Source: Bacteroidota bacterium (GTDB lineage: Bacteria > Bacteroidota > Bacteroidia > Bacteroidales > Prolixibacteraceae). Taken from it: a DNA stretch of 7,261 nt. Under the pieces are notes generated by a model. It ran no database searches and had not been told where the DNA came from. It saw only the letters and a program-made list of their open reading frames with translations. Below, one piece after another: positions 1 to 5,577 of this stretch. A program made the position numbers and the translations under genes. Within the stretch, counting starts at the first letter, position 1, and every line of letters begins with the position of its first letter. The stretch lies in contig JAUYTA010000776.1 of the NCBI GenBank assembly GCA_030695265.1, forward strand, positions 1 through 7,261. The letters are read 5' to 3'.

Positions 1-69
1 GTTATTTTCAGGCTTATAAACGGAAAAACACAGGAAGAAAATCAAGACGAAATAGTTTTTCTTATTCAT
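1..69 (-). CDS. N-terminus of an unidentified, probably exported protein (partial)
   Basis: An open frame on the minus strand begins with ATG at 69 and stays open for 23 codons to the window edge, so only the N-terminus is visible. It reads MNKKNYFVLIFFLCFSVYK and so on: a short basic start, then about 13 hydrophobic residues, then a polar stretch. This is the pattern of a signal peptide or membrane anchor. The cysteine after FFL does not fit a good lipobox. The gene would be divergent from the phosphatase-like gene at 140, with 70 bp between the two starts. No good minus-strand TAnnTTTG box is visible in that gap. The function cannot be told from 23 residues, and a chance open frame is possible. 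Confidence 0.42.
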   Translation of the reverse strand, partial: MNKKNYFVLIFFLCFSVYKPENN

Positions 70-88
70 GTTGCGTTTTCTTTATTAA

Positions 89-119
89 TTGGGGATAAGT
101 TTTTGTTTTTATACTTTTG
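89..119 (+). promoter_or_regulatory. Bacteroidota-type promoter for the phosphatase-like gene
   Basis: TTG at 89-91, a 20-bp spacer, and TACTTTTG at 112-119 match the Bacteroidota sigma consensus (TTG or TTTG near -33, TAnnTTTG near -7). Transcription would start near 125, about 15 nt before the ATG at 140. This placement rules out translation starting at the in-frame TTG at 89. Confidence 0.7.
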
Positions 120-139
120 CCACCCAAATAAAACCGACA

Positions 140-1789
140 ATGACAAAAATAAATATTCTAATTGTTTCAGTTTTACTGATATTTCTATCAGTAAATTCTC
201 TTAATGCTCAAAGCAATAAAAACACAGAGCCCATAGTTCCCCGACTGGTGGTGGTGCTTTCGGTCGATCAGATGCGTACCGATTACCTTACGCGTTACTG
301 GAATAAATTTCAACCGGGTGGCTTTAAACGGTTGGTAAACGAAGGGGCCGTTTTCAGCAATGCCCATCTCGATTTGCATGTCCAGAAAATTTCAACCGGA
401 ACGGCCACGCTTTTTACGGGTGTTTATCCGGCAGCACACGGAATTGTGAACGATAGCTGGTACGACCGTCTGAAAAGAAAGGAAATCAACTGCATTGCCG
501 ACGATTATTTCATCACGGTAGGAAGTGATTCAAAAGATGGTGAACGATCGGCAGCAAAATTGTTGTCACCTACCATTGGCGACCTCATAAAAATCAATAC
601 CCGCAACAAATCGAAAGTTTTCAGCGTGGCCATGAACGATATCAGCGCAGTACTTTCAGCCGGACATGCTGCTAATGGGGCTTATTGGTTCGACTCTCAA
701 AACGGCAACATGATTTCAAGCTCGTACTATGTTGATATTTTTCCTGAATGGGTTCGCCAGTTCAACGAGAAAGGACTTGCCAAAATTTATACCCAGCGAG
801 ACTGGACTACACTTTTGCCCATAAATAGCTACGAGGAAAGCCTGCCTGATAACTACGTTCTCGAAAAAGGCTACTACGACAAATGGAACACTTTCCCTTA
901 CGATCTGAAAAAAATAAAAGAAAAGGCCGGAAGTTATAAATTCCTGAAAACTACCCCGCACGGAAATACGATTGTAAAAGATTTTGCAGTCAACCTGATA
1001 CACGCAGAAAAACTTGGATCTGATGAATTTCCTGATTTTCTCGCGGTTACCTTTACTTCGATGGATTACGAGAACAGCTCGTTCGGACCGGTTTCCGTAG
1101 AAATGCAAGACACCTACCTTCGACTAGATCAGGATATTGCATCGCTTATGGAATTTCTGGACAAAATGTTTGGCAAGGGAAACACACTGGTGGTACTAAC
1201 ATCGACCTGTTCATCAACCTATCCGGCCAATTATCTGAAAGAAGAATTCAACATGCCAGTCGGAACGTTCTCGCCCGAAAGCGCTGTGGCACTATTAAAA
1301 TCGTTCCTGAATATTACATACGGACAAGGCGATTATATTGAAATTGTAGGCGATCAGCAGTTGTATTTTAACCGCGAGTTGCTCGAAAAAAAGAACATTT
1401 CGCCGGAAGATATTCAAACCAAAACGGCCAATTTCATCAATCAGTTTGAGGGTGTAAAAATTGCCCTTCCGTCGTCGTCGTTTGCACAGGGCGATTATGC
1501 CAAAGGACAACTGGCTGTAATTGCCAACTCCTTTAATTTTAAACGTTCGGGCGATGTGCTCTACCAGCTCGAAGACGGCTGGCAACCTGTTTATAAATTT
1601 CAGCGGACAATTTATAACGACAATTCAAACATCCCGTTTATCATGCATGGCAGCTCGGTAAAGCGTGTAAAGGTCAGCAGCAAAATTATGGGTGAGGACA
1701 TGGTTCCAACCATACTTGAAATTCTGAACATGGCTATTCCTCATCATTGTGCCGGAAGTATCAGAGAAGAGGTACTATGGAAGGAATAA
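140..1789 (+). CDS. Secreted alkaline-phosphatase-superfamily protein, predicted catalytically inactive (PafA/NPP-like)
   Basis: A 549-residue protein, about the length of the PafA phosphomonoesterases. Residues 1-23 form a signal peptide (basic start, hydrophobic core, cleavage at NA|Q), so it should act in the periplasm or at the outer surface. The fold is recognisable from VDQMRTDYL (42-50), FTGVYPAAHGIV (92-103) with WYD, LLSPTIGD (141-148), AYWFD (181-185), SMDY...FGP (307-317) and RLDQDI (328-333). The active site is largely gone. Compared with PafA positions from memory, the nucleophile Thr is Ile84, the active-site Asn is Asp105, Lys and Arg are Asn166 and Ile168, and the zinc ligands His, Asp-His and His are Ser313, Thr356-Cys357 and about Gln488. 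Only Asp43 and Asp309 remain of the metal site. The frame is intact, so this looks like a kept pseudoenzyme rather than a decaying gene. The start at 140 is chosen because it gives the signal peptide and lies just after a good promoter. The SUI1-family gene follows after 33 bp. Confidence 0.9.
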   Translation: MTKINILIVSVLLIFLSVNSLNAQSNKNTEPIVPRLVVVLSVDQMRTDYLTRYWNKFQPGGFKRLVNEGAVFSNAHLDLHVQKISTGTATLFTGVYPAAHGIVNDSWYDRLKRKEINCIADDYFITVGSDSKDGERSAAKLLSPTIGDLIKINTRNKSKVFSVAMNDISAVLSAGHAANGAYWFDSQNGNMISSSYYVDIFPEWVRQFNEKGLAKIYTQRDWTTLLPINSYEESLPDNYVLEKGYYDKWNTFPYDLKKIKEKAGSYKFLKTTPHGNTIVKDFAVNLIHAEKLGSDEFPDFLAVTFTSMDYENSSFGPVSVEMQDTYLRLDQDIASLMEFLDKMFGKGNTLVVLTSTCSSTYPANYLKEEFNMPVGTFSPESAVALLKSFLNITYGQGDYIEIVGDQQLYFNRELLEKKNISPEDIQTKTANFINQFEGVKIALPSSSFAQGDYAKGQLAVIANSFNFKRSGDVLYQLEDGWQPVYKFQRTIYNDNSNIPFIMHGSSVKRVKVSSKIMGEDMVPTILEILNMAIPHHCAGSIREEVLWKE

Positions 1790-1795
1790 ATCTGT

Positions 1796-1803
1796 TATCT
1801 TTG
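1796..1803 (+). promoter_or_regulatory. Likely -7 box for the SUI1-family gene
   Basis: TATCTTTG fits TAnnTTTG exactly and ends 19 bp before the ATG at 1823, the same geometry as at the gene starting at 140. It begins 7 bp after the upstream stop codon. No TTG is found at the -33 position, so this may be a weak promoter supplementing read-through from the gene before. Confidence 0.5.
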
Positions 1804-1822
1804 AACCCAAATTTCAGGAAAG

Positions 1823-2167
1823 ATGGCCAACGACTGGAAAGAAAGACTGGGAACGGTATATTCAACAAACCCCGATTTTCAATACGAAAATAATTCCGGG
1901 AACGAATCGGAAACACTGCCGCCAAACAGGCAGGATTTGCGTGTTCAACTCGACAAAAAGCAGCGAAACGGTAAAAAGGCCACGCTGATAACCGGCTTTG
2001 TGGGAACTGAAGAAGACCTCAAAGCATTGGCAAAAATACTGAAAACCAAATGTGGCGTGGGAGGTTCGGCCAAGGATGGAGAAATCCTGGTTCAGGGTGA
2101 TTTTTGCAACAAGGTAATTGATATCCTGAAAAACGAAAATTACAAAGTCAAACGATCGGGAGGATGA
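1823..2167 (+). CDS. SUI1/YciH-family translation factor
   Basis: A 114-residue protein of the bacterial SUI1 (eIF1-like) family, which in other bacteria is related to start-site fidelity on the small ribosomal subunit; its precise bacterial role is not settled. Residues 1-34 are a polar N-terminal extension beginning MANDWKERLG, as is common in Bacteroidota members. The SUI1 domain spans about 38-112: a basic loop (LDKKQRNGKK, 43-52), TLITGF (54-59), the helix EEDLKALAKILKTK (63-76), the family signature CGVGGSAKDGEI (77-88), then VQGDF and the last helix ending in KVKRSGG. No residue of the signature is missing. AGGAA lies only 2 nt before the ATG, too close for a normal Shine-Dalgarno site. 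It lies 33 bp after the phosphatase-like gene, so co-transcription is possible, though it also has its own -7 box. Confidence 0.93.
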   Translation: MANDWKERLGTVYSTNPDFQYENNSGNESETLPPNRQDLRVQLDKKQRNGKKATLITGFVGTEEDLKALAKILKTKCGVGGSAKDGEILVQGDFCNKVIDILKNENYKVKRSGG

Positions 2168-2184
2168 AAGGAAGATTGGAAAGA

Positions 2185-2205
2185 GGAAAAAGGAAAAAGG
2201 AAAAT
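2185..2205 (+). repeat. 7-bp tandem stutter (GGAAAAA)
   Basis: Three units, GGAAAAA, GGAAAAA and GGAAAAT, stand at an exact 7-bp period just after the SUI1-family gene. They are part of a wholly purine run from about 2176. No terminator hairpin is visible here. Confidence 0.7.
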
Positions 2206-2230
2206 AATGGATGTCCGTAATATTACCCAA

Positions 2231-2320
2231 TGTCATAAAAGTGTCATTCAATTGTCATATGGTAGTCATTAAGTTGCAAAGAAATGACAACAGAATGACA
2301 ATAAATGACCACAACTGACT
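2231..2320. repeat. Dyad array of eight TGTCAT-like boxes at helical spacing
   Basis: Four boxes in one orientation start at 2231, 2242, 2253 (all TGTCAT) and 2264 (AGTCAT), exactly 11 bp apart. Four in the opposite orientation start at 2284 and 2295 (ATGACA), 2305 (ATGACC) and 2315 (CTGACT), 10-11 bp apart. The two arms mirror each other around 2276.5, the centre of the palindrome TTGCAA (2274-2279). Inner pairs can form stems: TTGTCAT 2252-2258 with ATGACAA 2295-2301, and GTCATT 2265-2270 with AATGAC 2283-2288, with 6-nt internal loops on both sides. The array ends 77 bp before the racemase-family start. It could be a multi-site operator, a hairpin in the transcript, or an unusually ordered intergenic stutter. 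The function is unknown. Confidence 0.8.
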
Positions 2321-2397
2321 AACGCAAAATGCCAAAAAGGTATGCAAACGGACAATCAAAATAAAAATAAACTGACACTCTATATACCGTTTAAAGT

Positions 2398-3105
2398 ATG
2401 TTAAAACATTACAAAACCATTGGAATGATTGGGGGAATTGCCCCGGCATCAACAGTTGACTATTACCAGCGGCTAATTTCCCGCTTTCAGGAACGCACAG
2501 GAAAACGCGACTATCCTTCTGTCATAATCAACAGCATCAACATGACCCACATGATGGACCTGATTTCCAAAAATCAATTGGACGAACTGGTTGATTTTCT
2601 TTCCGAAGAAATTTTTGTTCTGGAGAAAGCAGGTGCCAAAGTAATATTTTTAGCATCAAACACTCCACACTTGGTTTATGTATCACTTGTTGAGCGAGTG
2701 AAAACTAAAATGGTCAGTATTGTTGATTCAACAATAGCTTATGCACATTCGAAAGGCCTTCGCCGGCTTGGTTTATTTGGAACGATTTCGACCATGGAAA
2801 GTGATTTTTTTCAGTTAGGTTTTGAAGCCGCCGGAATGGAAATCATTACTCCCATGCCGGAAGAGCGAAAATACATTGACAAGGTATATATGGAAGAGCT
2901 GGTGAGAGGCCGGTTTTTGCCTGAAACGAAGAACCGGTTGCTTTCAATTGCCCACCGGATGTACAATGAAGGCCAGATTGACAGCCTGATACTTGGAGGA
3001 ACAGAATTGCCTTTTATTTTGAGAAGCAGCGACATCGAAGATATTGAACTGCTTAATACCACAAAAATACACGTCGAACGAATTCTGGACGCAGTAATTG
3101 GCTAA
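2398..3105 (+). CDS. Aspartate/glutamate racemase-family protein lacking both catalytic cysteines
   Basis: A 235-residue cytoplasmic protein of normal family length, made of two similar alpha/beta domains. Family landmarks in order are IGMIGGIAPASTVDYY (8-23), INSINM (44-49), the long helix and AGAKVIFLASNTPH (78-91), GLFGTISTMES (125-135), MEELVRG (165-171) and LGGTEL (199-204). In PLP-independent racemases two cysteines, one just before the NT.H motif and one in the GCTEL motif, move the alpha proton between L- and D-amino acids; YgeA-type enzymes have Thr at the first site and keep Cys at the second. Here the positions are Ser87 and Gly201, and the protein has no cysteine at all. Racemase activity is therefore doubtful. 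A lyase, a binding role or a shifted mechanism is possible. The start is supported by the glycine-rich motif coming directly after MLKHYKTIG. No clear promoter was found in front. Confidence 0.9.
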   Translation: MLKHYKTIGMIGGIAPASTVDYYQRLISRFQERTGKRDYPSVIINSINMTHMMDLISKNQLDELVDFLSEEIFVLEKAGAKVIFLASNTPHLVYVSLVERVKTKMVSIVDSTIAYAHSKGLRRLGLFGTISTMESDFFQLGFEAAGMEIITPMPEERKYIDKVYMEELVRGRFLPETKNRLLSIAHRMYNEGQIDSLILGGTELPFILRSSDIEDIELLNTTKIHVERILDAVIG

Positions 3106-3113
3106 CGGGGGAA

Positions 3114-3180
3114 AGTGGTCAGTCGCAGTCGCAGTGGTCAGTCCCAGTAATCAGTCGCAGTGGTCAGACCCAGTCGCAGT
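3114..3180. repeat. Imperfect stutter of AGTGGTCAG / CAGTCGCAGT units
   Basis: AGTGGTCAG occurs at 3114-3122, 3133-3141 and 3159-3167, and CAGTCGCAGT at 3120-3129, 3152-3161 and 3171-3180, interleaved and overlapping. It fills most of the 121-bp gap between the converging racemase-family and tyrosine-phosphatase genes. The period is irregular (19 and 26 bp between AGTGGTCAG copies). It is not coding, and no U-tract hairpin is seen. Confidence 0.8.
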
Positions 3181-3226
3181 AGAATTCTGTAATCAGAAAA
3201 TATAAAAGTTGTTGGTTGTCGGGTTA

Positions 3227-3691
3227 TCATTTGATTCTGGCAATCAACCCTTCGCAAGCATCTTCCAGAATGTCCAGAACCAGCTCGAAACCGGCATCGC
3301 CTCCGTAATACGGATCAGGAACGCAATCATGGTTTGGATTAGAACTGAAATCGGTCATCAGATGGATTTTCTTCCGGTCGTTTTCGTTTCGTGCAACACT
3401 TTTTAAATCGCGTACATTCTGGCGATCCATCGCAATGATATAATCAAACCTTTCGAAATCACTGTTCGGATGAAATGCCCGGGAAATACTGGTCAGATTG
3501 TATCCCCTTTTTAAGCCAAACTGCCTCATCCGGTAATCAGCACGTTCGCCAATATGATATGCTGCTGTGCCAGCCGAATCGCACTGAAATTTATTTCCGA
3601 GTCCATCTTTCTCAATCATTGCATTAAAAACTGCCTCAGCGGATGGGCTCCGGCAAATGTTGCCAAGACAAACAAAAAGTATTCTCTTCAT
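3227..3691 (-). CDS. Low-molecular-weight protein tyrosine phosphatase
   Basis: A 154-residue cytoplasmic phosphatase that removes phosphate from phosphotyrosine in proteins; in other bacteria such enzymes may counter tyrosine kinases involved in surface polysaccharide export. The family P-loop lies at the N-terminus (VCLGNICRS, 7-15), with nucleophile Cys8, Arg14 and Ser15, followed by PSAEA. CDSAGTAAYHIGE (37-49) and YIIAMDRQN (84-92) are further family blocks. The general acid is Asp126 in DPYYGG (126-131). All catalytic residues are present, so it should be active. The start is the ATG at 3691, which puts the P-loop at the usual distance; a TTG two codons upstream is less likely. No kinase or polysaccharide gene is next to it here, so its substrate is unknown. 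It is divergent from the MATE gene, with a mobile element between them. Confidence 0.95.
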   Translation of the reverse strand: MKRILFVCLGNICRSPSAEAVFNAMIEKDGLGNKFQCDSAGTAAYHIGERADYRMRQFGLKRGYNLTSISRAFHPNSDFERFDYIIAMDRQNVRDLKSVARNENDRKKIHLMTDFSSNPNHDCVPDPYYGGDAGFELVLDILEDACEGLIARIK

Positions 3692-3744
3692 CGTCAAATC
3701 TTGTATGCAGGATAGAAACCAAATTATTTAACCAGTATGCAAGA

Positions 3745-3776
3745 CAAAAATAGTAGTTTTTAGGTTCTATAACGAA
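3745..3776 (-). promoter_or_regulatory. Promoter for the tyrosine phosphatase gene, abutting the mobile element
   Basis: On the minus strand, TATTTTTG (3752-3745) fits TAnnTTTG. A near -33 sequence, TTCG (3776-3773), lies 20 bp upstream inside the terminal repeat of the mobile element. The start of transcription would be near 3738, giving a leader of about 47 nt. The -7 box is good; the -33 match is only partial. Confidence 0.5.
3755..3762. repeat. Left target-site duplication of the mobile element
   Basis: AGTTTTTA lies directly outside the left end (GGTTC at 3763) and matches all 8 bases of 4074-4081. Confidence 0.88.
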
Positions 3777-3785
3777 CTGTGGGTA
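3763..3785 (+). repeat. Left terminal inverted repeat
   Basis: The first 12 bases are identical to the reverse complement of the right end, as are the last 8 (TGTGGGTA). The middle differs and is 2 bp shorter. Confidence 0.85.
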
Positions 3786-3843
3786 TTGTCGCATTGTCCG
3801 GAGTAACCTCTTTTATCATTGGTTCAGGAATATTCATTTTTTT

Positions 3844-3994
3844 AAACCTTATTTGCCAAAGCAACCTTAGTAGTAGTGGTTCGTGACTGTGAATTTAACC
3901 TTATTACCTTATTGATTTTCAGATAAATAAATAAGGTTAAAAACTAGGGGGATTATTCGTACTACTAAGGTTAATTTAATTGAAAATAAGGTTT
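3844..3994. repeat. Three nested internal inverted repeats of the element
   Basis: Perfect arms of 11, 13 and 12 bp lie in the order C-A-B and then B'-A'-C'. All carry the core AACCTTA or its complement. The innermost loop is 3906-3929, and it contains a further ACCTTATT copy. Confidence 0.85.
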
Positions 3995-4048
3995 TTTTAG
4001 CAAATAACTTCTCCGTCTGAAATTTACTTTGCAGTCAGTAAAAATTCT

Positions 4049-4073
4049 TACCCACACTATCCGTTATAGAACC
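4049..4073 (-). repeat. Right terminal inverted repeat
   Basis: Read on the minus strand from 4073, it begins GGTTCTATAACGGAT and ends TGTGGGTA. It pairs with 3763-3785. Confidence 0.85.
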
Positions 4074-4081
4074 AGTTTTTA
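4074..4081. repeat. Right target-site duplication of the mobile element
   Basis: AGTTTTTA directly follows the right terminal repeat and is identical to 3755-3762. Confidence 0.88.
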
Positions 4082-4144
4082 TTTTCTATACAGAACAAAT
4101 AATTTAAGGCATATTTTCACGAAACCCAACTCATCAGTTCATAT

Positions 4145-4175
4145 TTTGATTTCAGTAATAAATTCGTGAGTTTTG
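4145..4175 (+). promoter_or_regulatory. Candidate promoter for the MATE gene
   Basis: TTTG at 4145-4148, a 19-bp spacer, and GAGTTTTG at 4168-4175 fit TTTG-N19-TAnnTTTG except for the first base of the -7 box (GA instead of TA). It ends 18 bp before the start codon, as at the other genes here. It lies outside the mobile element, so the pump keeps its own promoter. Confidence 0.5.
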
Positions 4176-4193
4176 CAGCCTTATCAGAGTTAA

Positions 4194-5543
4194 ATGAAAG
4201 ACTTTACAGTTGGCAAAGAGGCGAAATTGATTCTGCAATTTTCCGTTCCGCTGGTGCTCGGAAATATATTTCAGAACCTTTACAACATTATCGACAGCAT
4301 CATTGTTGGCCGGTATATCGGGAAAGAAGCGCTCGGCGCTGTTGGCGCTTCGTTCCCCATAATTTTCGCCCTTATCTCTCTGGTGATTGGGGTCGGCTCT
4401 GGAGCATCAACGGTTATTTCACAATATTTCGGCGCTAAAAAAATTGATGAAGTAAAACGCACCATCGATACCATTTTTATTTTTTTTCTCGGTTCGTCTA
4501 TTCTAATCACCATTCTTGGAATTGTTTTCAGCGAACATATATTCATCTTAATGGGTTTGCCTGAAGATATCATGCCCGAAGCAATTAGTTACCTGAATAT
4601 TTACCTGCTCGGAATGTTCTTTTTCTTCGGATTCAGTGGTCTCAGCAGTATATTGCGCGGATTGGGCGATTCAAAAACTCCGCTGTATTTCATGATGATT
4701 GCCACCATCAACAATATTATCTTAGACCTTCTCTTTGTGATCGTCTTCAAATGGGGAATTCAGGGAGCCGCATTTGCAACTATTCTTTCTGAAGGTGGCG
4801 CATTCCTTACCGCTGTCATTTATCTCAACAAAAAACATCCGATCATCAAATTGTCTTTCCGTAAATATTTGTTCGACCGCGATATTTTTAAAAGCTGTAT
4901 CCGAATTGGGCTACCAACAGGATTTCAGCAATCGTTTGTTGCATTCGGGATGATGGCCATCATGAGCATCGTGAATGGTTTTGGAACCAACGCTGTAGCA
5001 GCTTATTCGGCAGCAATGCGTATCGACTCGTTTGTAAAACTGCCTGCCATCACCTTCTCTTCGGCATTATCGGCCTTTGTTGGGCAAAACCTGGGGGCAT
5101 TCGAAGAACGGCGCGCCAAAACCGGGCTAAAGGCTACGCTTCTTTTCTCTACCATTTATTGTATTATTGCTTCTTTGCTGATTATTTTGTTTGGAAAACA
5201 CATCATGTCGTTGTTTACCACCGATCCTGATGTGATCAAAATTGGTCAGGATTATTTATTGATCGTTTCATCATTTTATCTGCTTTTCTCTGTCATGTTT
5301 AGTTTTACCGGTTTCCTGAGAGGTGCAGGAGCCACTTTAATCCCAATGATTGCAACTTTTACCGCCTTGTACATTGTCCGTATTCCGGTAGCAATTTTTA
5401 TCTCCGGATTGATTGGTGTAAACGGGATCTGGTGGGCCGAACCAATGGGAACATTTATCGGGATGCTCATTCTGCTTGTGTATTATCGCAGTGGAAAATG
5501 GAAAGGGAAAGTGGTGGTAAGGAAACGTGATGAGGAGATGTGA
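4194..5543 (+). CDS. MATE-family multidrug/toxin efflux transporter
   Basis: A 449-residue inner-membrane antiporter that would export organic compounds in exchange for Na+ or H+; the substrate cannot be told from sequence. The length and about 12 hydrophobic segments are normal for MATE proteins. The N-terminal PLVLGNIFQNLYNIIDSIIVG (19-39) is a strong family signature, followed by GALGAVGASFP-like sequence (45-55) and GSGASTVISQYFGA (69-81). The two halves are visibly related: LRGLGDSKTP (154-163) in the first corresponds to LRGAGATLIP (375-384) in the second, and YSAAMRID (271-278) with SALSAFVGQNLGA (290-302) mark the start of the second half. The C-terminus is a short basic-acidic tail. 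An in-frame TAA directly before the ATG fixes the start. It appears to be a single-gene unit and converges on the LuxR-type regulator gene, with only 34 bp between the stop codons. Confidence 0.95.
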   Translation: MKDFTVGKEAKLILQFSVPLVLGNIFQNLYNIIDSIIVGRYIGKEALGAVGASFPIIFALISLVIGVGSGASTVISQYFGAKKIDEVKRTIDTIFIFFLGSSILITILGIVFSEHIFILMGLPEDIMPEAISYLNIYLLGMFFFFGFSGLSSILRGLGDSKTPLYFMMIATINNIILDLLFVIVFKWGIQGAAFATILSEGGAFLTAVIYLNKKHPIIKLSFRKYLFDRDIFKSCIRIGLPTGFQQSFVAFGMMAIMSIVNGFGTNAVAAYSAAMRIDSFVKLPAITFSSALSAFVGQNLGAFEERRAKTGLKATLLFSTIYCIIASLLIILFGKHIMSLFTTDPDVIKIGQDYLLIVSSFYLLFSVMFSFTGFLRGAGATLIPMIATFTALYIVRIPVAIFISGLIGVNGIWWAEPMGTFIGMLILLVYYRSGKWKGKVVVRKRDEEM

Positions 5544-5545
5544 AA

Positions 5546-5577
5546 ATGAGAAGATGAGAATATGAGAATGTGAGAAT
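5546..5577. repeat. 8-bp tandem stutter (ATGAGAAT)
   Basis: Four units, ATGAGAAG, ATGAGAAT, ATGAGAAT and GTGAGAAT, stand at an exact 8-bp period. They fill the whole gap between the stop codons of the MATE and regulator genes. A looser start of the pattern (gatgaggagatgtgaaa) reaches back into the end of the MATE reading frame. Confidence 0.82.

Larger units (their letters stand above)
3763..4073. mobile_element. 311-bp MITE-like non-autonomous element with 8-bp target duplication
   Basis: The ends are imperfect inverted repeats of 23 and 25 bp. Both start GGTTCTATAACG and end TGTGGGTA, differing in a short middle part with a 2-bp gap. The flanks carry the same 8 bases, AGTTTTTA, which is direct evidence of transposition. 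There is no plausible gene inside, so a transposase must act in trans. The interior is an ordered set of nested inverted repeats: AAACCTTATTT 3844-3854 with 3984-3994 (11 bp), AACCTTAGTAGTA 3863-3875 with 3960-3972 (13 bp), and TTTAACCTTATT 3894-3905 with 3930-3941 (12 bp), all perfect. The whole element could fold into one long interrupted hairpin. Ends beginning GG with an 8-bp duplication suggest ISL3-type mobilisation, but IS1595- or IS256-like enzymes are also possible. It sits between divergent promoters and could insulate or terminate transcription from both sides. Confidence 0.88.

Noticed and set aside
89..139. Longer start (TTG at 89) for the phosphatase-like gene
   Set aside because: The TTG is the likely -33 element and the -7 box follows at 112-119, so this stretch is not transcribed from that promoter; the 17 extra residues would also bury the signal peptide.
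1862..2251. Minus-strand open frame of 129 codons opposite the SUI1-family gene
   Set aside because: It lies antisense to a well-conserved gene and runs through the stutter and the box array; no family motif or promoter supports it.
2398..3105. Naming the racemase-family gene as aspartate or glutamate racemase
   Set aside because: Both catalytic positions lack cysteine, so a specific enzyme name would overstate what the sequence supports.
3114..3180. CRISPR-like repeats
   Set aside because: Units are 9-10 bp, overlapping and irregular in spacing, with no unique spacers of constant length and no cas genes nearby.
3763..4073. The palindromic region as a structured RNA gene or riboswitch
   Set aside because: Terminal inverted repeats with a perfect 8-bp target duplication explain it better as an inserted element; a secondary RNA role is not excluded.
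4166..4438. Open frame overlapping the start of the MATE gene in another frame
   Set aside because: It is a shadow of the MATE coding sequence, which has clear family motifs in its own frame; the overlapping product shows no recognisable motif.
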